Notes: generated by a model from the sequence alone, not told the origin. A DNA stretch of 19,272 nucleotides from Acanthamoeba sp. SK_2022b (GCA_027943245.1 JANDJZ010000876.1:1-19272); one strand, 5' to 3'; positions 1 to 10,285 are shown, counted from the stretch's first letter. A program made the numbers and translations.

Positions 1-3000
1 CGGCTTCTGCCCGTTGAGCAGCTGGTGGAGGTAGGCGAGGATGCTCTGTGAGCCCATGCAGGCGATCTCCTGCGGCGGACACCTGTACCGATCACACGAA
101 TTTCGCCCACCATTAGCCATCGTGCCTAGCCGTTGAGCCAACAGCGTGGAGTCACGCACCGAATGAAGCCGTTCTGAGAACCAACGGTCAGCTTCTGGAG
201 CAGCGGCAAGGTGCTCAACTGGGCCGGGAGCGCTGCCAGGATGTTGTCCTCGACGTTGAGCTCGGTGAGCTGCACGAGGCCGGCCATCTCGAGCGGGAGC
301 GACGCCAGCCGATTGCGGCTCAGGTCCAGCTCGCGCAGCGCCGACAATCGCCCGATCTCGCTACCCAGTGAGACAAGCCCGTTGCCACTGAGCCACAGAC
401 GCTCCAGCTGGGTCAACGCGGTCAGGCCTGCGATCGGGAGGTCGGTGAGGCCGTTGTCGGAGATGTCCAGGCTCTTGAGCTGCGCCAGTCGGCCGGCCTT
501 GGCCAGGAGCGTGGCCGTCAGATCCGCCGCCGCCTTGGCGATGCCGATGCCGCTGTAGTGGGCAGAGGGGAGGGAGGGTCAAACGGGGAGCGCGCGCGCA
601 ATGCCAATGTGTGCAGTTCCGGAACGCACCGAGCGTGGAGTTCGTTGAGGGAAGCGAGAGACCACAAGCCCTCGGGGAGGTCACTGAGGTCGGGGTTGTC
701 GGAGAGGCGTAGGACGCGCAGCTTGGCGAGCAGCTCGAGGTCCGGCGGCAGGCTGGCCAGGGCGCAGCCTTCGAGGTCCAGCTCCTCGAGGAGCGCGAGC
801 CCGCCAAAGAGCGTTGGCGGCAAAACGGGCCCGATGGGATTGCCCGCCAGGTTGAGGTGGCGTAGCTGCGTGAGCTTGGCCAGGCGCGAGGGAACGGCCT
901 GGAGCGCGTTGTGGGACACGTCGAGGTGGGTCAGGGAGCGCATCTTGCGGAAGGGCAGGGCGGAGAGGTCGGCCAGCCGGTTGTGCGCGAGACTGAGGTG
1001 CGTCAGGCGAGTGAATCGACCCAGCGAGGCCACCAACGGCGACGGTATGCACGTCAGCAGGTTGTGCGAGAGATCGAGCCGCTCGAGAGACGAGGCAAAG
1101 GGGGAGAGCCCGATGTCGGGGAGGAGGCTCAGGAAGTTGTGCGAGAGGTCGAGAGCCGTGAGAGTGGCGAAGGCTTCGACGACCGGCGGAGGAAGGGAGG
1201 CGAGGCAACGGTGCGCCAGGCTCAGCGTGGTCATTTGCGTTCCTCCTGCAGGACGAACAACGCCAACGATCAGTGGGTGAGGACAGCGCAGCACACATCG
1301 ATAAGAGAGAGAGGCCGCATACGTGTCGCGGAGAGCTCCTGTAGCTCGGCCAGCGAGTGCTCGTAGGGCGCGAGACAAGCCCAGCGCAGGTAGTAGCCTG
1401 CGTGCGTAGACGAAAGGATCGTCAGTGATGCCGTATTCGCGGGCTGTGGCGAGCTGGGGGGAGGATACCGGTCCAGAGCTTGACGCAGCCTGGCTGCGGT
1501 AGCAAGGACCCACGCCTGGCGGCATCGTGTCGGTCGTAGAGGGCGTGGCCGAACTGCCACGAGAAGGCGTCGACGTAGGACCACACCGAGTGGGTCTGCG
1601 TCGTGAGCTGGAGTTTGCCTGCAGTGGCTGCGCGAGACGTCAGTAGGCCATAGTGAGAATGGGGCGGTCAGGGCCAACACAGAGGGGGCAGAGGGCGTGT
1701 ACTGTCCAGGCGTTCCCGCTGGGAGTCGACGAGGAAGGAACCGAAGCGCGCGCTGTACACGGACTCAAGGAGGAAGAGAAGCAGGGAGCTGTCGAACTCG
1801 AACGCCTCGGGCGCAGTGTCCAGCAATTGCCAAACTGCGCCCACGCCGCAGAGCAGTGAGCACGAATCGAGAGGGGAGCCTCCAGACAGCGAGCACGAGT
1901 GTACCAGCGTCGATGAACTGCACAAACATGTACGAATACTGCTTCGGCTGAGGCTTCTCCCTGTGCTGCTGGCCCCACTTGTGCGCTGACCATGGCAACA
2001 CCCATGCTGCCGTCAGCGCCCGGGTCGAACGAAATGGGCTTGTGGGAAAAGCTGAAAGGGGGATTGGGGGGGGGGCGGTACCATAGGCCATCCACTCCTT
2101 TTCGACGAGCAAGCAAAACCCAGCGATCGTCCGGAAGTGCGGATCCAAGCACAGCTGGAGGGGGGGACAAGTGGGGTTAGTGTCCACTGAAGCCTATCTT
2201 GGTCACACGAAAAGGGGCCAGGAACCTGGACAAGGCTGGCCACTTGCGACGCGGCGTCGCCGACGTCGGTGCTGTGGACCAGGACCGGGTTTCCCCTGCG
2301 TATGAGTTCGACGATATCGAGCGTGACCTGCAGGAGCATCCGCACGCCCGACAGCCACTGCGTGTCGTGGAGCGAGCTCACCCACGCGGCCTTGATCGTG
2401 CTGGCCGCACTGGTCCTGCCGTCAGTGTCGCTTGGCCGCGCTGCCGTGCTAATGCCAGTCACATCGAGAGAGGCGACCAGGTGGGCCAGCTTCAGTAGGC
2501 CTTGCTCGACGGCAGCCGGCGGCAGGAGCTTAGCCGCACAGAAGGAGATCGTCCCGCTCACTGCACCACCCCACATACAACGACACACCGATGAGCGATC
2601 TACCAAATGCTTCGGAGCGTGAACGCGGTGGCACCTGTCTTGACAGTCTCGGGCGGCCCTGCGGCGAAAAAGACGACGCGTGAGACCACGCTGGCTATGG
2701 AGCTGAAACAGAGCTACGGAAGCTACGGACATACCGACTGGACCAGACGCGCTCTTCGCGATGTTGTAGACATGCAGCGCTTCGGCTTGCGGGTAGAGCC
2801 GCAGGATATGCTCGAGCGTGCCGTGCTGGCGGCTCGTGCCGTCGCCATCGGCCGCCTGCCTGTTTCCGGGGCCCTCTGCTTCGTGGGGCCCACGCTTGGT
2901 CCGCTCTGCCTCTAGCATCACCTCCTTGGACGAGGAGAGTGAGGAGGAGGAGGAGGACGACGACGACGAGGTCGCAGTCAACAGCAATGTATTGCGTCCT

Positions 3001-3760
3001 CCCGCATGCGCGGTTCGGGCCCCACGGAGGAGGCAGCCACGGGACGCCGACGACGGCTTAAAGCGGAAGCTCCAACAGAGGGACACGATCCACCGCGGCC
3101 CCTTGTGCAGCCAGTCACCCGCTTGCCCCACGAGCATCTCTGCGGCGAGGTGAGAAGAGCGAGAGACATCAGCAGGGAAGAGCCATGACATGGGCCGTGT
3201 GTGTGCGAGTGCGTGGAAGGAGAGCAACCATCGGAGACCGAAGCGGGGACGATGAACTGACCGGGCAGGTGAGGATGCGCCTTGTACTCGCGCTCGTTGA
3301 CCTGCGTGATGCGCCACCTGTCCGCGTCCAGTTTCTGTCGCTCAAACTCCTGGTCGACCTGGTACAACGGCCATCCGTGCAGCTCCGACCGCAACGAATA
3401 CTTTTCCTTGTTGTGAAATGCGTACAAGTCCCTATATTGGAGAGAGACCAACGATGAGAGACGCTTCAGCGAGGCCCAAAAAGGGGCACAGCCACGCGTG
3501 AAGGAGAAGAGAAGGGGAGAGGAGAGGAGAGGAGGCGAACCGGAGCTTGGATGGGAAGAGGTGACGTTTGACAAACAGGTTCATAGAGTCGAACGCGTCT
3601 GTGGAGAGGAAAAAGATCGAGATCGTGCGGAAGTCTTTGCACACGAGCATGTACCCCGGGAGGCCCCTCTTCTCGTGCGTGGCGCTTTCGACCCGCGCCA
3701 AGAGCCCCAGCGGCACCGACTCGCTTTGTTGCTGCCCAGGCAACATGAAAAAGTAAGCCG

Positions 3761-3837
<77 letters not shown>

Positions 3838-4749
3838 CGAGACTGATGGAGCGCTGTACCTCGACGGTGAGGACGAAGCGATAGGGGGTCATCTGCAGTT
3901 GGCCTTGTCGGCCCTCGGTCAAGGCGTGTTGGGAGATGACGACCACGTCTTGCTTGGCCAGCACGCGCTCACCGGTCAGCAGCTTCCACCGCTGGCCGGG
4001 TATGCGGTCGCTCTTGCCAGGGCTCTCCCCTGCGTCCGTCGCAAAACCGTCCTCATCGTCAGTCATCATGACTTCACCTGCAATTGCGCGTGAACTACTG
4101 TTGCGTGCGTGAAGGTAGCGTGTAAGCGATTGGTCGCGTACCAGCAGCTTGCGAGGGCGGCTCGCTACGGGCCGAATTGAGCGCGTTAAGCCATCGCTGA
4201 GCGTCTAGCTTGGACTGGGCGGCAAGTGTGTAGGTCCTACCGCCCGCGGTTTCCACCTCGAAGACGGCCTTCCCGCCGCCAGGTCGCATCACCACTCGAC
4301 GCACCTGCGCCAGGTCGACCACGCCCTTGGGCGTTCCGTCTGTAACCATATCAAATGAATTTCATTTATTAATAAACCAATACACATGGACCACTGGCGT
4401 CATGGTCCCACCAACGACACCACTGCCTGGAGATGGCTGAACACCAGCGCACACTGGAAAAAGATGGGAAGGGAGAGGGGGGGGGATGATAAACCTCCTT
4501 TGCGTTTGTAGTAGGCGAGGGTGGTCACAGTGGGAGATGACGAGGACAGCACAAAGTAGCGCGTCTGCCATTTCTTCACCAGGACCTTACTGGGAGAGTG
4601 CTTCTGCAGTGTGCCCTCGGCCAACACCACCCCCTCCTGTCCGCACCAGCGCAAACGAGAAAGAGAAAATAGGGGGATCAGTTTATCTAGACCACCGTAC
4701 GAGGAGAAGCGGACAGGAGATAGTATATTACCGCCAGTTGAGAGGCCAT
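1..4749 (-). CDS. PH / PH-GRAM / inactive myotubularin / LRR protein, Pats1-like Roco candidate (3' end off window)
   Basis: Seventeen exons (plus coordinates): 1-82, 160-552, 630-1245, 1323-1397, 1514-1618, 1703-1834, 1905-1985, 2082-2154, 2226-2560, 2604-2658, 2727-3139, 3229-3431, 3541-3731, 3860-4077, 4142-4339, 4495-4636, 4732-4749. They join in frame to at least 1110 residues from ATG 4749. PH domain about residues 8-108 (LVKKWQTRYFVL, closing Trp103); PH-GRAM about 150-255; myotubularin about 257-746 (SWRITKINE-like WRITQVNE, DPHFRTIAGF, VEKEWMAYAHK, FVQFIDAVWQ, SVWSYV). The active-site loop reads HSTDVGDAA at 575-583, so the catalytic Cys is Ser576 and the Arg is Ala582: a pseudophosphatase. 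About 13 leucine-rich repeats follow (751-1080), then EIACMGSQSILAYLHQLL, a motif typical just before a ROC GTPase domain in Roco proteins. Dictyostelium Pats1 is known, as I recall, to combine these parts. Least certain: exons 2604-2658 and 2727-3139 (43-base intron between 2561 and 2603). Confidence 0.85.
3732..3859 (-). repeat. Intronic (CA)n microsatellite in the myotubularin-Roco gene
   Basis: An uninterrupted (CA)34 tract at 3769-3836 is preceded by a short CG run from 3759, giving about 79 bases of strict alternating purine-pyrimidine. It fills the centre of the 128-base intron that splits the GRAM domain, the longest intron but one of this gene. The transcript carries it as (GU)n. Spurious Cys/Val reading frames cross it. 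Confidence 0.97.
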
Positions 4750-5080
4750 CTACAACCGCAGTGGAAGAGGAAGGGGCAGGGTGCCGGAGCGAACGGAACA
4801 GAGTTCAAACACAGCTCTCCGCCCCCGCTTGCCACAACTAACGAACAGCCAGCCAGACGAGTTGCCTGAAAGTTTGGCATGAGCCTGGACTACCACTACC
4901 GCGCAGCATTCGTGCAGCCTCACCCCCCGACCGCACCAACAGGGGGACGCAAAATAGCTGTGCCAGTCCCGGTTGGTTCCTAGGGGCAGACGCGGCGAGA
5001 CCCGCGTATCGGCCCGCGAAACTGGGACGCGTTTTGCGCGTTGTGGTTAATTATCTCGTGGTCACTGGCGTGATACGTTC
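4750..5080. promoter_or_regulatory. Shared divergent promoter region between the Roco-like and ABA4-like genes
   Basis: The 331 bases between the two divergent start codons (4749 minus, 5081 plus) must hold both 5' untranslated regions and promoters. I see no convincing TATA box. The plus-proximal part (about 5000-5045) is rich in CGCG words, including CCGCGAAAC and TTTTGCGCG, which resemble E2F-type sites, but I cannot test that. No coding signal was found. Confidence 0.5.
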
Positions 5081-5659
5081 ATGGCGCTGTTGGAAGTAAG
5101 CTATGCCGGGGTGCTGTTGTGGACAGTGGTGGTGTGGCTAGGAATGTTGCTGTGCCCCCACCACCCGACCCTCCATCGCCTTCTCCGAGCACCCCGCCTT
5201 GTTATTGCGCCCCACCTGTTGCTCTACCTCGCTCTCGTTCTACCGGCCGTCTTTCAAGGTGCGATGCTGCTCTCTCTCTCTCTCGCTTCGTTCTCCTTCG
5301 CTTTCGTTCTTCGCCCCCCCCCCCACAATCATCTTTTCTTTTGGAAATCGAACGTTTGTTGCTCTTCAGGGGAGGTTGCTGTGTGGAAGCAGCAAGGCTC
5401 GCGGCATCACAACAGCCTAGTGGCAGGCCTTGAGCGAGTGGTGGTGGGCTTCGCCAACGGCCTGGCGGGTCCGTCACGTGAGGTGGCGCAGGCGGGGCTC
5501 AACCTGTTCGTCGGGCGATGGCTCTTTCTGAAGTCCTACCGGCGTATCCACCGCGGTCTCCTCTCCGCCGTCCTCATCGCCGCCATGATGGCCGCTCCTC
5601 TTGGCCTGGCCCTCCAGTGGGCCATCCGCATCGTCCAGCAGAACCTCTCCGCCAAATAG
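5081..5659 (+). CDS. ABA4-like (DUF4281) small membrane protein
   Basis: Two exons, 5081-5258 and 5370-5659, joined phase 1 (CAA G|GG GAG) give 155 residues, the usual size of this family. Hydrophobic segments lie at about residues 8-26, 40-58 and near the C-terminus (GLLSAVLIAAMMAAPLGLAL). The motif AGLNLFVGRWLFLKS matches the LFVGRW(I/L)(Y/F) signature of ABA4/DUF4281 proteins, and the N-terminal half follows the family pattern of a transmembrane segment, a short basic loop and a second segment. Plant ABA4 is needed for neoxanthin formation; the role of protist relatives is unknown to me and I infer none. The 111-base intron is a multiple of three without stop codons, so an intron-retaining form of 192 residues could also be read. 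It is the only plus-strand gene recognised, divergent from the Roco-like gene and convergent with the next gene. Confidence 0.72.
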   Translation: MALLEVSYAGVLLWTVVVWLGMLLCPHHPTLHRLLRAPRLVIAPHLLLYLALVLPAVFQGAMLLSLSLASFSFAFVLRPPPHNHLFFWKSNVCCSSGEVAVWKQQGSRHHNSLVAGLERVVVGFANGLAGPSREVAQAGLNLFVGRWLFLKSYRRIHRGLLSAVLIAAMMAAPLGLALQWAIRIVQQNLSAK

Positions 5660-5779
5660 AAGCGGTGAGTCCTGGCTGTCATCGCGTGGCGGGAAGTCCA
5701 ACCGAGCGAGAGGAGTGAAGTGATGGACGCTTTATACACAGATGTGTACAAATGATGGTTGAACAAGGGAAGGAGGGTT

Positions 5780-7846
5780 TCAGCTCTGCGCTACGGCAGA
5801 GGGAGCGGAGGAGAGAATGGAGTGGTGGGCCTGGTGCGCCATGTGGATGCTTGACGACTGCCTCATGAATGGGGGCGGAATGTGGGGAGTGGGCGGGCCG
5901 GCGGCGGATAGGGAGGGCAGGGCCTGCATCCCAGAGGGCGGCGTGCCAGAGGGCGAGATAGAGGAAACCGACGTGGACGTAGACGGCGACACTGCAGCGG
6001 AGAGAGTCGACAGCACCACGGTCTGCGCCTGGGGGAGGGTCGAGTGGCTGCTGCTGAGGTCGGGTGCCACGAAGCTGCCCCGGCGCACGGGCGGTTGCAT
6101 GTAGTAGGACGAGGTCTGGTGCTGGAGGTGCGGCTGCTGGGGCGCGGGCATCTCTAGGAAGGGGTTGTAGCTGCCGCTGAGGGTCGACGAGGCCGGCTGG
6201 TGGTGCGGCCCCCCGGCCACGTAGGACTGCTGCCTGAGGAGGACCTGCTGCTGGTGCTGATGCTGCTGCACCATCTGGAGCTGCTGATGCGGGTGGGCAT
6301 GGGCGTGGGAGGGGTAGAAGGACGGCACGGACGACATGGACAGGGCAGGCGCCGAGGGCCCGAAGCCAGCGAGCTGCTGAGGTGGCTGGTTGTGCTGGGC
6401 GCTGAGCTCCTGCACGCGGCGCTCGATATCGCGCATCATTCGCGCCTCCTCGCTGTCCTCGCTGGTGCTATCGTCGCCCATCTCGACCCGCGTCAGCTCA
6501 TCGCTCTGGTCCTGCTCCTCCCTGATGTCGATGCACTCCTTTCGCTCCTCGCCGTTGACGAGTACCATGCGCTTCCTCCTATTGTCCTCGGCCAAGTCGT
6601 CGAAGTCCAACGTGGTCATGCCGGGCCGCAATTCGCTCACCTTCTCCTGCCAGGTTCCCTGCCGTAGGTCACGCACACAAACGTCAGCCTATGCAAGGCA
6701 ACGCGGAGATTCGAGAGGCGGATCCGCTGTACCGGCTGCCTTGAGCGCAGGGGCTGCACAATGTCGTCGACCTCTTGCTGTTGCATGCGGGCAATGGCCG
6801 CCATCCAGCGGCTGCGCAGGCTCTCTGTCTCGGCGTAGAAGTAGAACGGCGGCTCTCGCTCGCAATCGTCGGGCATGAGCACGAACGTGCACCTGCGGAT
6901 ATCGTCGCGCTTTTCGATCCTGACCATCGCCAGCACGTCGACTCTGCTCCTGACCGTCGCCTTCTTTCCCGAAGCCTGCGCGCCCGTGTGAGGTCAGCCC
7001 GCAATCATAACACAACAGGAAGGAAGAGGAGAGGGTGTAACGCACAGGCTGCTTGTCGTGGGTGAGCAGGAAAGTGCCCGCGTCGCAGCGATAGAGGCGG
7101 CACCATCGCTTGCGCCACTTGCTCACTCGTCGGGTGTGAGTGCCGCCCACCTTTTTGAGAAGGGCCTCTTCGAGGAATCCCTCCAACACGCACTCGGAGT
7201 TGCTGCGGCTCCTGGTCGCAGCTGCGGCACCGTCCAAGCCCTGGCCAGAGCTCGGCTGGTCGCTCGCGCCGATGAACGAGGTCGAGTGCGAGTTCTTCTC
7301 CTTGCCCTTCGCGCTCTGCTTCGACGGGGAGGGGAGAGGCGCCAGCTCGGCGGCGGAGGTGGCGGCCGCCATGGACTTGGCGCGGGGTCGGCACGCGGCG
7401 GAGTCGAGCAGTCCGGGCGAGGAAGCGAACTGGGAGACTTGGCTGCCCAGCATAGGCGGTGAGGAGGCCATGAGCGGGACCGACTTCCTACTGGGCGCTT
7501 GGGTTGGTGAGAACGAGGAGGACGTGTCTTCGTCACGATGGTGGAAAGCCGAGTGAGAATATTCGTGCGTGCTGAGCCCCACGCCGGTGCTGCCGGCGAA
7601 GTCAGGAGGGTTCAATGAGGACGAGGACGAGGATGTGGGGATCCGCGACTTCCCCTTCTTCTTCTCCTTCTTTTGCTTTCCCTCCTTACTCTTCTTTTTT
7701 TTGATGATGTCCTTGCTGCTGCTATCTACATCCTCTGTGTCTTTGTGCTTGTTCTTCTGCTTCTTGTTTGTCTTCAGGGCAGGGTGTTGGGTGTCTCCGC
7801 CCTGCGCCGAGGAGTTGTGTTGGCTGTCGAAGGAGACGTCCTCCAT
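5780..7846 (-). CDS. PH-domain protein with Lys/Ser-rich N-terminus and Gln/His-rich C-terminus
   Basis: Exons 7046-7846, 6733-6975 and 5780-6658, all joined in phase 0, encode 640 residues from ATG 7846 to TGA 5780-5782. Residues 1-215 are low complexity: a strongly basic Lys-rich stretch (about 25-70), poly-Ser and Ser/Pro segments. A PH domain lies at about 219-332, starting CVLEGFLEEALLKKV with the basic KWRKRWCRLYR strand that often contacts phosphoinositides, and ending with RSRWMAAIARM around the conserved Trp. The C-terminal part is acidic, then Gln/His-rich (about 466-494, with QQHQHQQQ) and Ser/Pro-rich, probably disordered. No catalytic domain is visible, so a membrane-recruited adaptor role is inference. 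The second intron was placed at 6659-6732 (donor GTACAG) because the alternative donor would leave a 20-base intron. Confidence 0.85.
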
Positions 7847-8604
7847 GTTTGTGGCTCGTCGTGTCGAAGAGAGGTTGAAGTGTGGTGTTGGCGACAGCGG
7901 TGTAGGGAGTGCCGTGAGCCGTGAGAAGCTTGAGTAGCTAGGGATGAATACAGGTGTGCAATGAGTGGGCGTGTTGCTGGCCGAAAGGAGGACTGGAGAG
8001 TGGGACGAGGGTGAGGGCGAATGAGCGGAGAAGAGAAAGAAAGAACCGACGAAGTGACCAGAAAAAGGCTACGCCTAAGCCGCGTCTTGCTCGCCCAACG
8101 CTAAGAGTCTGCCGAAAAGTCGTCTAAACAGACCAATCCCGCAATTAGCGGCCAAATCCGTCATCTTTTGTGGTTGCCCCACCCACACCGGCGGTTACTC
8201 ACCCTTTTAGGTGTGGTTTTTGTGTCAAAAACGAACAGATAATAAAAATTAATAAATAATGAGGATAGTTCTCTGCATAGTCTCGTGAGTTAGGTCATGA
8301 GTTTTTCAGAGAACACATAATAATTAATAAATTAATATAAGTGTTTATGTACGGGCCTGCGCGCAGGTCAAGAGGAGATAAATACACAAAGTCGGTCCGC
8401 CGCGAGGGAGAACGACAAACATGGCCGGAAGAAGCGAAGGGAAAAGGCGACCAGGCGGACGGGGAAGGTAGCCCCGCGGGATGGCAAAATCGTTTCGCTG
8501 GGCCGCACAGGCAACGGCGTGGGCGACAGAACGCAAGGGTCGCCACGGGCGTGCGCGCGAGAGGCACCAACGGTGGCGGTGGTGTACACGTGGTGGGTGG
8601 CTTC
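7847..8604. other. Intergenic region: 5' flank of the PH gene and 3' flank of the saposin gene
   Basis: These 758 bases separate the start of the PH gene from the stop codon of the saposin gene. Open frames here on either strand lack family resemblance and do not fit a splice model, so I see no gene. The region holds an AT-rich island at about 8215-8345 containing an inverted repeat, described separately. The stretch 8345-8604 is GC-rich and presumably 3' untranslated sequence of the saposin gene. Confidence 0.6.
8268..8314. repeat. 8-base inverted repeat inside an AT-rich island
   Basis: GTTCTCTG at 8268-8275 and its perfect reverse complement CAGAGAAC at 8307-8314 flank 31 bases. On both outer sides lie similar AT-only words (AATTAATAAAT type, at about 8246-8258 and 8322-8335). 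This could be a hairpin in a 3' end or promoter, or a decayed small element. The arms are short enough for chance in an AT-rich context. Confidence 0.45.
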
Positions 8605-9593
8605 TTAGCAGAGGCGAGCCTCTGTGCAGACGAACGCGGGCGTGGCGTACTTGAGCACCACCACCATGGCCGACGCGCCATAGTCGTGAATCAACGTTAC
8701 GCACTGCAGAAGAGAGGACGACGGTCAGGCAGGCGCGTGACCGTGCAAGTCAAGCACATAAGACGCGTACAGGCTGCTGCTCGGCGGCGGGCAAGTAGGC
8801 GCAAGCCTCGGCGCACTCGTTGAGGAACTGCTGCTCCACCTCCTCGCTGGCCAGGAGGCCTTGGAGTGTAGAGACAACGAACTCGCAGATGACGCACCTG
8901 CGATGGTGGCGCAGCAAGTTTGTAAAGCGGTTGGCTAACACCACGAGGACACCTCGAGGACGAACCTGTCAGAAGGTGGGGTGGGCTTGACCGACGAGGG
9001 AGTGGGCGACGGGGAAGCGGTAGAGTTGCACAGGTTGATGTCCTGCGGAAGAATACATACAGTTAACATGGGAGGTTGGGCTCGCGCGCGTAAGAATGAA
9101 GAATGCACCTGGCACAACAACTTTGGGCCCATCTCCTCAATCAAGAGGGTGATCAACACGGGGGTGCCAATCTCTACCATCTCTTCGCACTGTAATTGCA
9201 GTTACAGTGGGTGTTAGTGAAATCGGAAAAATCTCAATCACCAAAGAATTACGAACCTGGATTTGCATTTCTTGAGGCAAGTACAAGCAAATGCTCTGCA
9301 CATAATTGATGATGGCCGTCTGTAATAACGGCGCAAGTGAGTTTTCCATGGCGTAGAGGGATCAAGAAATAATGTAATATTACCTGGGTGCCGTTGAGTG
9401 AAGCCAACTTGGCAATGGCAGTCAACACCGAGACGCAAAGATCACACTTGTCCCCCAACACATCTGGCCAAAGTTCGGGCTGCACTGGAGGCAGAGGCGG
9501 TTGTGGGAGGTGGGGCACCACAACTCGTGCCTGCGCATTGCCGCACAGGCCAAAGATGATCGCAAGTAGCGCCAAGGCGATAACGCCTTTCAT
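8605..9593 (-). CDS. Secreted protein with two saposin-B domains
   Basis: Six exons: 9384-9593, 9257-9319, 9109-9189, 8966-9042, 8771-8897, 8605-8703, giving 218 residues from ATG 9593 to TAA 8605-8607. Residues 1-22 form a clear signal peptide (MKGVIALALLAIIFGL..., cleavage likely after AQA). A Pro-rich linker leads to SapB domain 1 (Cys50 to Cys123) and, after a Ser/Pro linker, SapB domain 2 (Cys145 to Cys218). Both have six cysteines at the same offsets 0, 3, 31, 42, 67 and 73, the three-disulfide saposin pattern; domain 2 has an extra Cys172. Possible N-glycosylation sites are NGT at 67 and NST at 124. The family binds or disturbs lipids and includes lysosomal sphingolipid activators and amoebapore-like proteins. 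Which role applies here is not visible; secretion or lysosomal targeting follows from the signal peptide. Confidence 0.9.
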
Positions 9594-9794
9594 GTTCACG
9601 TCTCCTATTTCCTTCAGGTATGTGTCCTTCAATGTTACCAATCTGTGTCTTCGATGCGATTGGATTGATGCAAAGCACCAAAATATTTCGGGTGCATGGC
9701 GGCGACAGCTTGAAATGGGCAACGCACGCAAGGAATGCGAAAAAAAAACACCCGATAAAGACACAATTAATTGGAAGAAACAACTTTGCTCCTT
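9594..9794 (-). promoter_or_regulatory. 5' flank of the saposin gene, 3' flank of the polymerase gene
   Basis: Only 201 bases separate the saposin start codon from the polymerase stop codon, so the saposin promoter and the polymerase 3' end must share it. An AT-rich word around 9680 reads AAATATTTT on the minus strand and could serve as a TATA-like element; this is weak. Confidence 0.35.
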
Positions 9795-10285
9795 CTACGC
9801 TGAAGACCGGCCGGCCGATTGATCCTCCTCTTTCGGTGTAGCGCCCTTTGGCTTCTCGGGAAGCGGTCGCAGATGCCCAAACCTGAAACGCATACACGGA
9901 TCAGCGGGCTTCGCCTCTTCTCGCGAGCAGTGTAGCATTGGGGCAGTTGGTACCGCGTGCCGAGGTAGAGGCGAACTGGAAGGGGCACGTCGAGACGGAT
10001 GGGGAGGCCGCCTTCCATGCACCGCACCATCACGTCCTCCATCCACTGCACCCTGTCCTCCCGGACCTGCACGTTGCGGTCCACCGCGCAGATTGCAACG
10101 TGAGCTATGTGGTAGCTCCTCACCGTAGCAGCGAGAGGGAATGAGGCACTCACCTCGTAGACCAGCTCGTCGTGTATCTGCAGCACCAGGGCCGCGATAG
10201 GGCGAACAGCCGCGTCTGTCTGCTCGCCCTCGCCTTGGTCTTCCGCCTTCTCCTTCCCCTTCATGGGACCTGTCGCCTCCTGTGT

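Noticed and set aside
630..1245. LRR gene starting at the internal ATG near 1234 as a separate gene
   Set aside because: The upstream acceptor joins in frame to myotubularin exons with matching phase at every junction, so the ATG is internal.
558..1280. Long plus-strand frame opposite the LRR exons
   Set aside because: It is the mirror of a GC-rich repetitive LRR coding sequence, Arg/Ser-rich, with no family likeness; the minus strand reads clean LRRs.
3432..3884. Frames of repeated Cys-Val or His-Thr across the CA tract
   Set aside because: They are translations of a dinucleotide repeat inside an intron.
6637..6936. Intron of 20 bases (6659-6678) in the PH gene
   Set aside because: Too short to splice; donor GTACAG at 6732 keeps phase 0 and gives a normal 74-base intron.
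8341..8823. 160-codon plus-strand frame and overlapping 119-codon minus frame near the saposin gene
   Set aside because: Composition is random GC-rich, no known domain; the minus frame conflicts with the saposin final exon, whose cysteines fit the family exactly.
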